49,066 nucleotides of DNA from Desulfobacterium sp. (GTDB lineage: Bacteria > Desulfobacterota > Desulfobacteria > Desulfobacterales > Desulfobacteraceae): contig JAEINR010000046.1 of assembly GCA_016342325.1 (NCBI GenBank), forward strand, positions 1 to 49,066, read 5' to 3'. The notes under the pieces were generated by a model. The model did no database searches. It saw nothing but the letters and a program-made list of their open reading frames with translations, and was not told the DNA's origin. How positions within the stretch are numbered: the first letter of the stretch is position 1; each line of letters begins with the position of its first letter. Made by a program: the position numbers and the translations under genes. Of the stretch, positions 11,801 through 18,384 are shown in pieces.

Positions 11801-11964
11801 ATATCCCAATGGTCCCGGGCCTCAGGATTATCAACAGGAGCAGGGCCGGAACCAGGGGGTGGAGTTCCGGCAAACGGATTATATTCTACGGGTTCATAAC
11901 TGATCGAAGGTTCAGTGGGAGTTGCAAAAGGATCATAGTCAACGGGCTCAAGGGCAATCGTCAT
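2848..11964 (-). CDS. Giant polyvalent phage protein (3038 aa), probable ejected internal protein
   Basis: One uninterrupted frame encodes a mosaic of phage polyvalent-protein domains. Visible in order: two EPV(D/E)Y(D/N)PFA repeats at the N-terminus; a Gly/Ala-rich hydrophobic region (~190-410) that could insert in membranes; a low-complexity Gln/Pro-rich part; an inorganic-pyrophosphatase-like domain (~920-1050); a small winged-helix-like part (~1075-1155); an LPD1-like domain with HEWWH zinc-peptidase signature at 1577-1581; an LPD3-like domain (~1755-1885); a second HEIEH motif at 2019-2023; and an LPD38-like C-terminal domain (~2525-2830), followed by a charged helical tail. Domain names come from family knowledge and need a profile search. 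By position it corresponds to the last, largest ejection protein of P22-like phages (gp16 slot), so it is probably packaged and delivered into the cell to act on host targets. It overlaps the upstream gene by TAATG. Confidence 0.88.
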   Translation of the reverse strand: MTIALEPVDYDPFATPTEPSISYEPVEYNPFAGTPPPGSGPAPVDNPEARDHWDITRSALKSVDEVQGAGYKAVRAIGNVTGSETLQDIGQQGVDRNKVEASAYDYTSEEIANRFGKNAAALPPSDGIVDKGLTAWDIGKFNTELGSLRYREMEGDTSPQTVKRIAELKAEMKARGHRPEIGNIFEEAVESAASFAPNMIESFKQGQKQGLQGAIAGTALGASTGPASPITAPAGAAAGYSAGAIAGGFDASRKLEAGLAYDEMLETGINSEVAKVAAHIYGAAAGAVEVAQIRTILGTIPGGKKLMGSMLKETAAKVAEKLTKSQVLRQGLFQYGKAVGVEVSQELTQEAMNIAATETAKVVSNKTAGTSIGPATSSEIASRMGNVLVDSILGLGMMSGPGSIISTSIKMKDVQKNARQNILDNEGFDGEKIDENVEKTAYVEEADKPYTDLGPMGPPAPPEGYTGPSEEEAQWEHDIQAQRDGTWRPEGIPIQTVALGAQQQRQREMEAKEALDMEAANAPGTPWNQGQDVVDQNIAEFRRLKQQDKEVAYLQGAYQNENNIPSRGEQIQGETDEALSRFEERKQTAIGGARQEISILPGQGQQEDPRIIQPKLNRQERLVERLGGKVDPPLGLKGKPNRGEYGGKLPERATATIAIVKDQEVFDAMQTQVNDSQSRGNGRDEAGDRFSYGASSPKWMENLQASAKAGGQQLFGRKELNVLFNKVRNGWPLTEKQNARFDMVRDAAVEMKSTDSSFAQAYEAEEMESQGYTPMGGQEVVAADLESGSSFIGTVDGTNETWDVTVDDDSVTMRSEALGIEKNIDLFDSVKVDGIKSGTQTPWGSRDQPDTMPGTIPAPSQKHPVVSPAAPTVMSGPPAVKTSKPPEAKIIEKKIKQEVKKVDTAPTEKQKEAGNYKKGHIKIQGFDISIENPDGSTRSGVDAQGNAWESRMHGHYGYFKRTLGNDGDHVDVVVAPGATDSPKIFVVDQVDPESFDFDEHKVMFGVNSEEEAEELYLSNYADGWEGLGGITEMNPDEFKAWVKDEKRTKKPLYKENESVPVTPEATPGRVKKETTPQDIQAASRKIAGAWSTRVLISDLRKSFPNLSREEFDTKIKEMQSNGELQIYPLDDPKEHTPENMEGGIQFGGQTNHIVYVPEPVKGKTSQQKQSVVPGKPKGKVKLSKPSKQIPKPSGLAAAKIEDFGEKIGGARKDYAVSLEKAKGLETAKHPLSKTFPEPKYDDLLKKDVDPYIVGAVRAMRDEIPNKPRQTWKLKRWVEEVEALRGFSEKLLNGDIDPKRFKEKLGDSILSEAVGSRAELYTIVGHSKSLKGVKLSKIHYSLYHGEKNVTKWEITKQGKSTAFSNMPRVLGTGNTKQEAIDSFVKKYESFKNEDKGGNGGKRVKFDFYTYRRDPSKKWIGKKVGRNTLDLKSFDTIEKAKAYLENNYDDLLDLLNKAKYTPDVRRKANEDRIGNDYRGDKDVTPEMFSNAFGFRGVEFGNWVSKAEERQVALNNAFDAFSDLADILNIPTKAISLNGGLGLAFGARGSGGKNAAAAHYEPDKVVINLTRKQGAGSFAHEWWHALDNYFSRNRNYPSEYLSERPYQLSPGNEIRQEIADAFKRIVEAYKATDIEKRSAKLDRKRSKKYWGTGREISARIFESYVIDKLSEKGYSNDYLANIIDELGFTNDMLENMLDDDSSAKDFYPYLADSEKAKVNDAFDQFFNAIRVKKTEKGEALYSTKSNIPDVDVNVVENSGEWLEGLRFDQARKEAKAWALKNLREKYRNEDTGWDIEITRKGILKAASGRFDPNHLKAIQSLPQLIKKSVKVVSRPDRSEDVNIKQIHRFFVPLKIEEELYVAKLTIKETVQGQKFYDHALIEIEKPVSGYLLGHDQKDSEHQAPTETDSKIRLRELLKNVNEKELLYSTRPIPAGQNVTLQQIQKWFKGQDVGLSPDNSVWVRLQNGAGLRIKSVKMVAEGKYLLSTKAGQMDGKGRLIAGKYASNEIELVEGVVDGSTLSHEIEHWLEDIGVITALDQSVMDVKIKAMAGKDQLGFDLVKDQRENRANFLAQYLADRKQFRGTPVGRVLQKIADFLDAVLHLGRASTRKLARGIESGKLFSREARAAQGGKAQHSTAPDKKANEATVNALFKQDDSWTDSIKGFTDKALSKEERDLAQDRFLTKTLDHLHFIKARLGDRAYKMHRLLTGAKTATVAMFLEHGALSWDGDVLSVKTKNKGVLPFLKSIGPDWQNLLYWIAAKRAEDLDAQGRENWLTEDRRQAIFDKVGTHSKSGKSWEFLNKRFQTINKNVLDVAEQAGLIDPEARASWEQEFYIPFYRIFEDPVTKAEFLSGPTAAKKHITSQIRWLKGGEAQIGDLMQNSLKNWMYLIDAAARNKARGTAFDTGVDLGIIEEVEKKDLVNILGSQTVKQFAVIKAGGKKANAIFDTEEEADAWAYHLTDKKGKNYNVEPRETVSIKFGSMKDLGILSFQRDGKPVYFKTEDNDLYEAMQELDMSEFNFLLMKLMGKAKRGLSLGATIAPAFRVANGARDTVHTAVVSKSFLPVWDSAVGFVKAMANTKEYREYMATGAGFGSSYASDDLEAGAAFIKRIVKREGEGAVKRILTSPRMLLDVWEKIGEASENAARVQLYSNLKKKGVSTLDAAFEGRDLMDFTMIGSSGSVQTLVRIIPFLNARFQGLYKLGRAAKKNPLPFFVKSVMLMTASMAIWGLYKDDDRYKGLDDWDKWSYVHFWIGGKHFRIPKPFEVGALFCSLPETIGNVLNGTEDSKMIMDWFVHTARSTFNIDTPQLFKPVIEHWANKNTFTGRAIVPKYMEKLPKEEQYHPWTSETAREISKKFNSVSPERFKISPLKIEHYIYGYMATLGKILLDGTDIVTRKKYGYPDRPAGEKKAWDLRKFVSDESKPPRSTKYLTRFYEMYDEIGKAQATFNNYKNTGQREKAQAWLKENAPVMAMKNKGNQVKKVLSVLSAEMKRVQLSNKYSAAEKKQKIDKLTAKRNRVVQKGFEAIRQASKKHTEKTEK

Positions 11965-13154
11965 TATTGGGCAACTCCTGTGTTTACTTTGATGTATTTC
12001 CCGGGGCGTTTGGGATCTGGGATGTACCAGTTTCCATCGGGCGCTTTTTGGGCTCCGGTTGCAGGTGGTTTCTCTGGGTCAACGGGATTAGTTGGTCCTG
12101 ATAATGCTTTGAGGTCACCACCCATGGCCTGGCCTCCAGTGTCATACTTGTTGATAACCGTCTGTGACATGTGATTGTAAATATCCACTGCACTTTTGGC
12201 CTTATTGAACTTCATCCTGTCTGTGGGGGAAAGGGTCGCTTCCTTGTCTTTGTTCTGATTATAAAAAGAGGTGGCAGCCTCCAAGGCGTTTTTGGCAGGT
12301 TCAGTCATGCCGTCACCGTTGAACATCGCTGTCATATCCATCCCGGGTTTAGCGAAGGGGGTAAGAACGAAAGCAAGATCCTCTTTGTACTCTTTTGTGA
12401 CCTTGATCCTTGCGTCAATTTTCGCCGATTTGTCCTTTTCGCTTACCGGAATGCCTCCCAGGGCCACCTTATTGTTGGGATTGGTTTCGTCATATGCAAC
12501 AACCCCATTAGCTGTTTTTACATCTTTCCATTTACCTATGTTCTTACGATTTTCAGCGGCTACGCTGGCCTGGGCCGCTACGATGGCGTAAGATGTTAAA
12601 CCTTCCCGTTCGGCCTCTCCACGCTTCTTTTCCACAATCTTGCCATCAGGGGTAACCCATAAACCTTTTTCGTCCATGGCTTCAGCTCGCTTCTTTAAAA
12701 ACTCAATGGGATCTTTGAAAGTCAACCCTATCTGAGTTCGGGCCTCTTCAAAATCTCTGAATCCGTAAGTCATACCGTCCTTGGCTTTAAACTGGAAACT
12801 GCGATCTTCGGAGGGAACGAACTCAATTTCTTTGGCATTTACACCGGAAAGTATTTGTGCCATGGCCTGACCATGATCATCCTTATTGCCGTCATCCATA
12901 TTCACAGCCTGAAAAGCTGGCCGCAATTTCTGGAATAATTGTTTTCTCTCAAGATCCCCTTTCTGGACAAGCATCTGCATTTTTTGATTCTCCGCTCCGG
13001 CTTCATATTCCTCATCAGTCCGGTTCCATTGTTTCCTTTGCTGGCCCTGATACTCCTGCTGCCATTCCTTCCTGTCTCGCCTGTCGTTTCTCCGGTCCTG
13101 CCTGTCCAATGCTCCAGGGAGACCACTCAATGCCGTCATTCCATAATGTCCCAT
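11964..13154 (-). CDS. Internal virion/ejection-type protein, 396 aa
   Basis: Not recognised by family. The N-terminal ~70 residues are extremely charged and helical (runs of Arg, Asp, Gln, Glu), and the remainder is a mix of helical and short beta segments with a basic C-terminus that includes PDPKRPGKYIK. Length, composition and place, directly before the giant protein, match the DNA-injection proteins of P22-like phages (gp7/gp20/gp14 block). A good AGGGAG ribosome site precedes the start. The stop overlaps the start of the giant gene as TAATG, so the two are translationally coupled. Function is inferred from position only. Confidence 0.75.
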   Translation of the reverse strand: MGHYGMTALSGLPGALDRQDRRNDRRDRKEWQQEYQGQQRKQWNRTDEEYEAGAENQKMQMLVQKGDLERKQLFQKLRPAFQAVNMDDGNKDDHGQAMAQILSGVNAKEIEFVPSEDRSFQFKAKDGMTYGFRDFEEARTQIGLTFKDPIEFLKKRAEAMDEKGLWVTPDGKIVEKKRGEAEREGLTSYAIVAAQASVAAENRKNIGKWKDVKTANGVVAYDETNPNNKVALGGIPVSEKDKSAKIDARIKVTKEYKEDLAFVLTPFAKPGMDMTAMFNGDGMTEPAKNALEAATSFYNQNKDKEATLSPTDRMKFNKAKSAVDIYNHMSQTVINKYDTGGQAMGGDLKALSGPTNPVDPEKPPATGAQKAPDGNWYIPDPKRPGKYIKVNTGVAQ

Positions 13155-13169
13155 GTCAAATAATCTCCC

Positions 13170-14144
13170 TTATCCGTTAAGTCCTCGTTGAACGAGATCC
13201 CAACCTACATCGCTTGATGTGGATGCGCCCTGGGCTGCTGTATTCCCCAATGCCAAATATGTATTTGTTGGGTTTGCACCCGATGGCGTCTGAGCGGTCG
13301 GCACTTGTGAACCTGTCGGGTTCGGCAATACAGAACCCGTGGGGGTTGTAATCGCTCCCGTTTGAGCCGGAGCCAGCCGTTCCCTAGCGTTAAGAGCAGA
13401 GCTAAGGCGGTTGTAATTGACATCCTCTGCGTATTTCCTGGCCCCAGTCCTGGCAGACCCTATGGCCTTGGCCTGCTCCACAGCATTGTCATTGGCTTTG
13501 CCCTGATATCCGGCATTGTCCGGTCCGACCCCTCTTCTTGCAAGTTCCCGACTTGCAGCTTCCATGGTACTGGCAAAAGCATGGGCCACGTCAGCCTGAG
13601 CCTTGTCTGATTCTTGACCCGGATCAATACCATCCAAAGATTGCTGATAAAACTCATCCGCGATTGGGCGATATTTTTCATATTGCTCAATGTCTTTATA
13701 TTCAGATTGCATCGCCGTACGATCAAGGAACATTCTTTCACGGGCCGCTTCTGCTTGCTGTGGAAAAAAACTCGTTTGAAAATTAAGAAGTTCTGTTTGA
13801 AAGTCCATTTGCTGTGGAAGGAGTTCAGCCTGATAATCCAGTAAGAGAGCATTCAGATCCAGTTCTTGAGCCTGATTTTCATAAGCCTGTTCTTCCAGGG
13901 GGCGAGCTTGATCCATCTGCCACATTGCATGATCAATATTTTTTTCTTCGTAAGGTTTGAGCATCTCCCAACGTTCTTCAGCCGTCTCCCCGGCTGCATC
14001 GTAAAAATTTGCTGCTGTTTCTCCTGCTTTATGGCTTTCATAAAGACCGTACCCGCCCAGGGCAAGATTCCCAACCGTAGAAATGGCGTCTTTGTTATCG
14101 CCAACCCAATCCAATCCTTTGCTCCAACTATCTAACCAATCCAT
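13170..14144 (-). CDS. Internal virion/ejection-type protein, 324 aa
   Basis: Not recognised by family. Residues ~20-45 are a short Gly/Ala-rich hydrophobic segment. Residues ~50-230 are almost entirely helical, rich in Gln, Glu and Ala (for example AELLPQQMDFQTELLNFQ). The C-terminal ~70 residues are low-complexity Thr/Pro/Gly/Asn. This pattern is usual for internal core or ejection proteins of podoviruses. An AAGGAG ribosome site lies at good distance from the start. It sits between two other proteins of the same type, forming a three-gene block ahead of the giant protein. Confidence 0.75.
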   Translation of the reverse strand: MDWLDSWSKGLDWVGDNKDAISTVGNLALGGYGLYESHKAGETAANFYDAAGETAEERWEMLKPYEEKNIDHAMWQMDQARPLEEQAYENQAQELDLNALLLDYQAELLPQQMDFQTELLNFQTSFFPQQAEAARERMFLDRTAMQSEYKDIEQYEKYRPIADEFYQQSLDGIDPGQESDKAQADVAHAFASTMEAASRELARRGVGPDNAGYQGKANDNAVEQAKAIGSARTGARKYAEDVNYNRLSSALNARERLAPAQTGAITTPTGSVLPNPTGSQVPTAQTPSGANPTNTYLALGNTAAQGASTSSDVGWDLVQRGLNG

Positions 14145-14157
14145 GGGTTACTCCTTG

Positions 14158-15201
14158 TCATGCTGCATGAAACCGTTTTTGAAAGTCGTTCCATTGCTTT
14201 CGAGCTTGTACATTTTTAAACCTATCGACCATCATCTGGTGTGGGCCTACAGATGAACCTTCAGGGCCGACCAGGGCAGTGGTACGCATTCCGGTATCTG
14301 TGGAAGCCAAAGAATCTCCACCTCCACCTCCATCTAAAGAAGAAGAGGAATCGTTTACTCCGGACGAGGGGTCACTATTTGTGGGATTCATATCACCAGC
14401 AGGCACAGCATTACCAATTGCTTGACCGAGTTTTGCCCCTACGATCATTCCCAGAACCCCTCCAAGTTTATGGCCTCCAAGGCCAGCGCCTGCCATTGTT
14501 CCGACGTGTGTTGAGAGTTTGGCGTCCGAATCAATAAGACCGCTTGCTATGTCGTACCCGGCGGCAACCGCAGGGTTCCCAAAGGCGTCAAGCCCAAGAC
14601 CTACTGTATCGTTCGCCAAGGACTTTACGCCCCACCCGTCCATGGCTTTGTCAACGAGATCTCCGGCACGGTATCCGAGAGATAACCCAGGGATGCCGCC
14701 GAAGGCTAAACCACCCAAAGAACCAATAGCTTTCCCAGGGTTATCCTTCGCAACCTGAAAGCCAATCTTAGAAGCATCGATAGGCCCATACCCATGTATA
14801 TCTCCAAGGGATACTTTCCCAGTATTAACCCCGGTGCCGCCTACGGTATAGCCGCCAGAACCCCGATACCCTAAAAGGCCTTTGCTTTTGTCTGCGACAG
14901 CGTGTTCCCAGCCACCCTTGTCTCTTATCCCTCTATTACTGGAAGCGTTTGGACCATAGCCACTTTGCCTGGAACCTTCTTTTGCGTCTGGAGACATGCC
15001 GCCGCTGCGATCTCCCCCGCCGAGCCCCGAGCCACGGTTGCTACCGTCTCGATCTCCCGAGTTATCGGAACCGTCTCCGGCACTCCCCGAGCCACTTGGG
15101 TCTGCACCACCCCCGCCCATCTCACCTTCACAATGAACCAGTCCAGCCCGGAACCGGTGGGGAAGCTTGGTGGCAAATAATGGGTTGCACTCGAGGAACA
15201 T
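14158..15201 (-). CDS. Glycine-rich internal virion protein, 347 aa
   Basis: The protein has a Gly/Ser/Asp-rich low-complexity region (~28-80), then Gly-zipper-like hydrophobic stretches (about 170-205 and 250-290, with repeated GxxxG spacing, for example GGVLGMIVGAKLGQAIG), and a short basic C-terminus. Gly zippers of this kind occur in ejection proteins that insert into or cross membranes. The start chosen overlaps the upstream stop as TAATG, as do several neighbours. An alternative start at 15120 (MGGGGADPSG) has a better ribosome site (AAGGTGAG) and would remove 27 residues. Function is inferred from composition and place. Confidence 0.7.
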   Translation of the reverse strand: MFLECNPLFATKLPHRFRAGLVHCEGEMGGGGADPSGSGSAGDGSDNSGDRDGSNRGSGLGGGDRSGGMSPDAKEGSRQSGYGPNASSNRGIRDKGGWEHAVADKSKGLLGYRGSGGYTVGGTGVNTGKVSLGDIHGYGPIDASKIGFQVAKDNPGKAIGSLGGLAFGGIPGLSLGYRAGDLVDKAMDGWGVKSLANDTVGLGLDAFGNPAVAAGYDIASGLIDSDAKLSTHVGTMAGAGLGGHKLGGVLGMIVGAKLGQAIGNAVPAGDMNPTNSDPSSGVNDSSSSLDGGGGGDSLASTDTGMRTTALVGPEGSSVGPHQMMVDRFKNVQARKQWNDFQKRFHAA

Positions 15202-15443
15202 TATTTTTTCTTCTCCGTGGCTTTTCCGGGTTCTTCCTGCTTTTCCGAATTCAGCTTTTCTAACTCCTCATTGAGCGCCAAGTTCTCAGCGGTCAACGCC
15301 TGGATCTGTTGTTGTAACCCGGCGATCTGAATGCTCTTGGAATCGTTATCCATAACCATGAACCCAATTTTTGTATGGGCATCTATGAACGCCTTATTCA
15401 TTGTGTCGTTTGTTTTTTGCTGTTCTGGGGTTATTTGCGGCAT
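15201..15443 (-). CDS. Small coiled-coil protein, 80 aa
   Basis: Residues ~38-66 form a clear coiled coil with heptad-spaced Leu/Ile (IAGLQQQIQALTAENLALNE), followed by a Lys/Glu-rich tail. There is no signal peptide or membrane segment. A GGAGGTG ribosome site precedes the start, and both ends overlap neighbours by a TAATG arrangement. It might be a chaperone or an oligomerising tail/core accessory, but nothing identifies it further. Confidence 0.7.
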   Translation of the reverse strand: MPQITPEQQKTNDTMNKAFIDAHTKIGFMVMDNDSKSIQIAGLQQQIQALTAENLALNEELEKLNSEKQEEPGKATEKKK

Positions 15444-15751
15444 TATTCACCTCCCCGGATCAGATATAAAAAATAGGTGAGCATTTCGTTCATACCCTCC
15501 TCCGTGTTCGGCGGCGGGGTGTAGTCAGCGGCCCGAGCCTCATCATCCGGATATTCTTTTTCTCCGGTGACGATGATTTCCACGCGGGTCTGGGGAGGAT
15601 AGAATCCAACGTTTTCGACATGGCAATATTGCTGGCCGATCCTGATTGTTGCCGACTGATCAGCAAAGCATTCTACAATTACACCCGTTGCTGCTTGTGA
15701 GACGCAAACCATTGCCAATACTATCAATACTGCTAAAATTACTTTTTTCAT
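15443..15751 (-). CDS. Secreted small protein with Sec signal peptide
   Basis: Residues 1-21 are a textbook signal peptide (MKK, then a hydrophobic core, then a VSQAA cleavage site). The mature ~80 residues hold two Cys that could form a disulfide in the periplasm and a Pro/Glu-rich linker (YTPPPNTEEG). No lipobox is present. A phage gene for an exported protein inside the tail cluster could serve envelope passage, superinfection exclusion or lysis (spanin-like), but I see no spanin features. It overlaps the fibre gene's stop by four bases (ATGA). Confidence 0.75.
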   Translation of the reverse strand: MKKVILAVLIVLAMVCVSQAATGVIVECFADQSATIRIGQQYCHVENVGFYPPQTRVEIIVTGEKEYPDDEARAADYTPPPNTEEGMNEMLTYFLYLIRGGE

Positions 15752-18384
15752 GCTACCATCTCCAGTTTTGTTATTCGTTCGATTAAGCCTTCAATAATAT
15801 GGTTTAGTTCTTCCACGACATCCTCTGTTACTTCTTTATTGAGCTGCTTTGTGGCCCCTACGAGCAAAGCCATGACTTTCCCAGCATCCATGAAAGTTAG
15901 ATCCTCTATCTGGTCACTTGTTATTTTGTCAGATACCTTGGTTCCATCAAGGATTTCCTGGATTTCCTGGGATGTGAGATCAACACCAAACTTACAGTGA
16001 AGCACCTCCATTACTTCTTGTCTGTTCGTAAACACAGCCGGTACTTTTTTTACATCAAGGTGCTGAACACCATTTACCATTTTTATTTTTCCGTCTTCAT
16101 CAATAGCAGGCGCAAACTGATCAACTGCGGCTAAATCATCTAAATTATCAAATGAGGCGAATGTTTTGTAATTTAATACCGAGGCATGAATTGACGCCCA
16201 ATATTGTCCTGTTGTGCCAAGTCCGTGTTGATTTGAGTTGTTCGGTCGGATTGATGCTGATGCGGTAGAGCAGCCAATCCCTGGCTCTAAGTAGGGTTTA
16301 CTTGTTATTGTAGACCATGCTTGATTATGTGCAGTAGGTGTTCTGGCGTTCGACAATCGATAATCAGAACTACCACAGTACCCAGAATGAGTGTGACCAA
16401 CATTTGAAACCCGTACCCCATTCTGATAAATATATGCTCCATAGATGGAGTGCCATTGCAATCCTGATGCCCCCAATCCATGTGAGTTGTTAACATTTGG
16501 TTTAATGGTTGCTGTGGCTTCTGTGTAATTTACACCTCGATTGATATAAGGTGGTAGTGAGATTTCAGACCAGGCATGCCCATGGCTGTTTTTAGCAGTA
16601 GGCCCATCTGCCACGGTATTGATCTCTGCGGCTGTGGCATTTACTCCAAGCCCAACTAACGTAGTTGTTCCTCCGATTGCAGACCCGTTGATTTTGAAAG
16701 AGTTGCACCAAATATTTATATTGTTCCAATCAAAAGTAGAATTCATGCCAAGTTGCAAGTTGGAAGCGCCACCATGATTAATGGGGGATACCTGCATAGT
16801 CTGAGTGCTGCGATCAAACCAGATTCCCGATACATTCGCGTTGGCATCATTCGCAAATTCAAGGCTTGCATAATCTCCAGTAACAGATTTTAGCTTGAGA
16901 TCCACACCCGCCGCAAAACTAAGAGACCCACCAGTTTTATTCCAAGTCTGAGTAGCAAAAGCAGTTCCAGACACATCAGCATTTTGATCTGGTTTAGTGC
17001 CAGAGATCCACGCCCAAGATTGTTGATTGCTTGCCGTATTGTCCGCATTGGAAGGAGGGCCGTTATCAATATTATTATAATCAATCTCCGATTCCTCAAC
17101 GATCGCTCCACGAACCAACACTCTACCAGTGGTTTGATCGAATTTCACTCCTCCCAGAGCCTCACCTGTACTGATCCACTTGTAATTATATCCACCAAGA
17201 ACGATGTCACCAGGATTTAAAACAAAATTAGGATTTAAAGTCGTAATATTTCCAGCCGTCCCAGTTTGCCACGGAACAATCCCCGCGCCAGTATTAAATC
17301 CATGGAGAGCCAAGCCATTAAGGAATGACCCTAAACCCACCTTATTCATCACCCACCCGGTCAAGGAAGAAATATCCCCAACGAACAAGCCCTTGTCAGA
17401 CATAGAAAGGCTATCGCCAGAATTGACAATTAGCGACGAGTTAAACCGGGCATCCCCCGTGCTTTCCAACTTCCAGCCGGTTTGATTCAGGATATAATTA
17501 CTGCTCTGGAGTTGCATCCCCACGAACAACTCATTTACATCAATGTGGGCCGCCTTAATCTGTTCAGCTTGGATGTGTCGGGCCAGAACCGTGTCATCAA
17601 CAACAAGGTTGCCATCGATACCGACCGTGGGAGTCCCGTCCACATCGCCGGTCATGAGAATGCCGTCACGGTCCCAATAGGTTGCGTTAGGAGGCTCATG
17701 GCCTTGGTGGGCTCCCTCGTAGATGCTAACCCATGTCCTGCCGTCGGCTGTTCTACACCGTTCGTCCTTGGAGTAATCCTTAGCGGGGACATACAGTGCC
17801 GGTGTGCCACCCTTCAGTACGTCAATGATCGTGTCGATGGTTACGCCAAAAGATTCGTCTCCAGAAACAGCATATCCGCCCTGCTCATCAGGCGGACACC
17901 ATCCTGAATGAATATCTGCATAACTCACGGATCGGATCCAGTAAGCAAAATCATGAGTGGGATCAAATCCGGAATTAATAAATCGCCCAGCCCCTCCCCG
18001 CAGATTCTTTGTGACGGTGACGATGCCGATCAAAACAGCATTGTTCCTGCTCTGACTTTCCTCTGCGACCCACACCTCTACGTGACTGACAATTTCATCC
18101 GTGGGGTTGGTCCATGAAAGATGGTGAGAAAAAGCGCCCTTTGAGATGATTAAACCCGTTGGGGCTACCGGGGTGTCCTGAGACACTCCACTGGTGCTCG
18201 TAGACTGCTCCACCAGATTTGAGACCGTGGTTGCGTTAAGCTCTCTCACCCGCAAGGCTCGGTCAGCTTCAGTATTCCGGCCCTGCCCCATAAGGATCTC
18301 AATGCAGGCTTTGACCGCCGTGAAAAACTGCGCCAGGTCAGGGGGTAGGGATGTGGGAATCCCGGGGATATTGGGATCAGGCAT
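15748..18384 (-). CDS. Tail fibre / central tail protein, 878 aa
   Basis: The N-terminal ~60 residues are helical (probable attachment), followed by a fibronectin-III-like segment (~70-170: APTGLIISKGAFSHHLSWTN, then VEVWVAEES) as found in tail tip or J-like proteins. The middle is beta-rich. Around residues 600-800 come classical fibre repeats: two units built on (A)(T/S)I(K/R)PN...HGLG...W.SI, with HTHSGY and SNARTP spacers, typical of phage fibre shafts. The C-terminal ~130 residues are helical and acidic, with no S74 chaperone signature. The gene overlaps the downstream 102-residue gene by four bases and the upstream tail-hub gene by eight. Receptor binding or tail-tip function is inferred. 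Confidence 0.8.
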   Translation of the reverse strand: MPDPNIPGIPTSLPPDLAQFFTAVKACIEILMGQGRNTEADRALRVRELNATTVSNLVEQSTSTSGVSQDTPVAPTGLIISKGAFSHHLSWTNPTDEIVSHVEVWVAEESQSRNNAVLIGIVTVTKNLRGGAGRFINSGFDPTHDFAYWIRSVSYADIHSGWCPPDEQGGYAVSGDESFGVTIDTIIDVLKGGTPALYVPAKDYSKDERCRTADGRTWVSIYEGAHQGHEPPNATYWDRDGILMTGDVDGTPTVGIDGNLVVDDTVLARHIQAEQIKAAHIDVNELFVGMQLQSSNYILNQTGWKLESTGDARFNSSLIVNSGDSLSMSDKGLFVGDISSLTGWVMNKVGLGSFLNGLALHGFNTGAGIVPWQTGTAGNITTLNPNFVLNPGDIVLGGYNYKWISTGEALGGVKFDQTTGRVLVRGAIVEESEIDYNNIDNGPPSNADNTASNQQSWAWISGTKPDQNADVSGTAFATQTWNKTGGSLSFAAGVDLKLKSVTGDYASLEFANDANANVSGIWFDRSTQTMQVSPINHGGASNLQLGMNSTFDWNNINIWCNSFKINGSAIGGTTTLVGLGVNATAAEINTVADGPTAKNSHGHAWSEISLPPYINRGVNYTEATATIKPNVNNSHGLGASGLQWHSIYGAYIYQNGVRVSNVGHTHSGYCGSSDYRLSNARTPTAHNQAWSTITSKPYLEPGIGCSTASASIRPNNSNQHGLGTTGQYWASIHASVLNYKTFASFDNLDDLAAVDQFAPAIDEDGKIKMVNGVQHLDVKKVPAVFTNRQEVMEVLHCKFGVDLTSQEIQEILDGTKVSDKITSDQIEDLTFMDAGKVMALLVGATKQLNKEVTEDVVEELNHIIEGLIERITKLEMVA

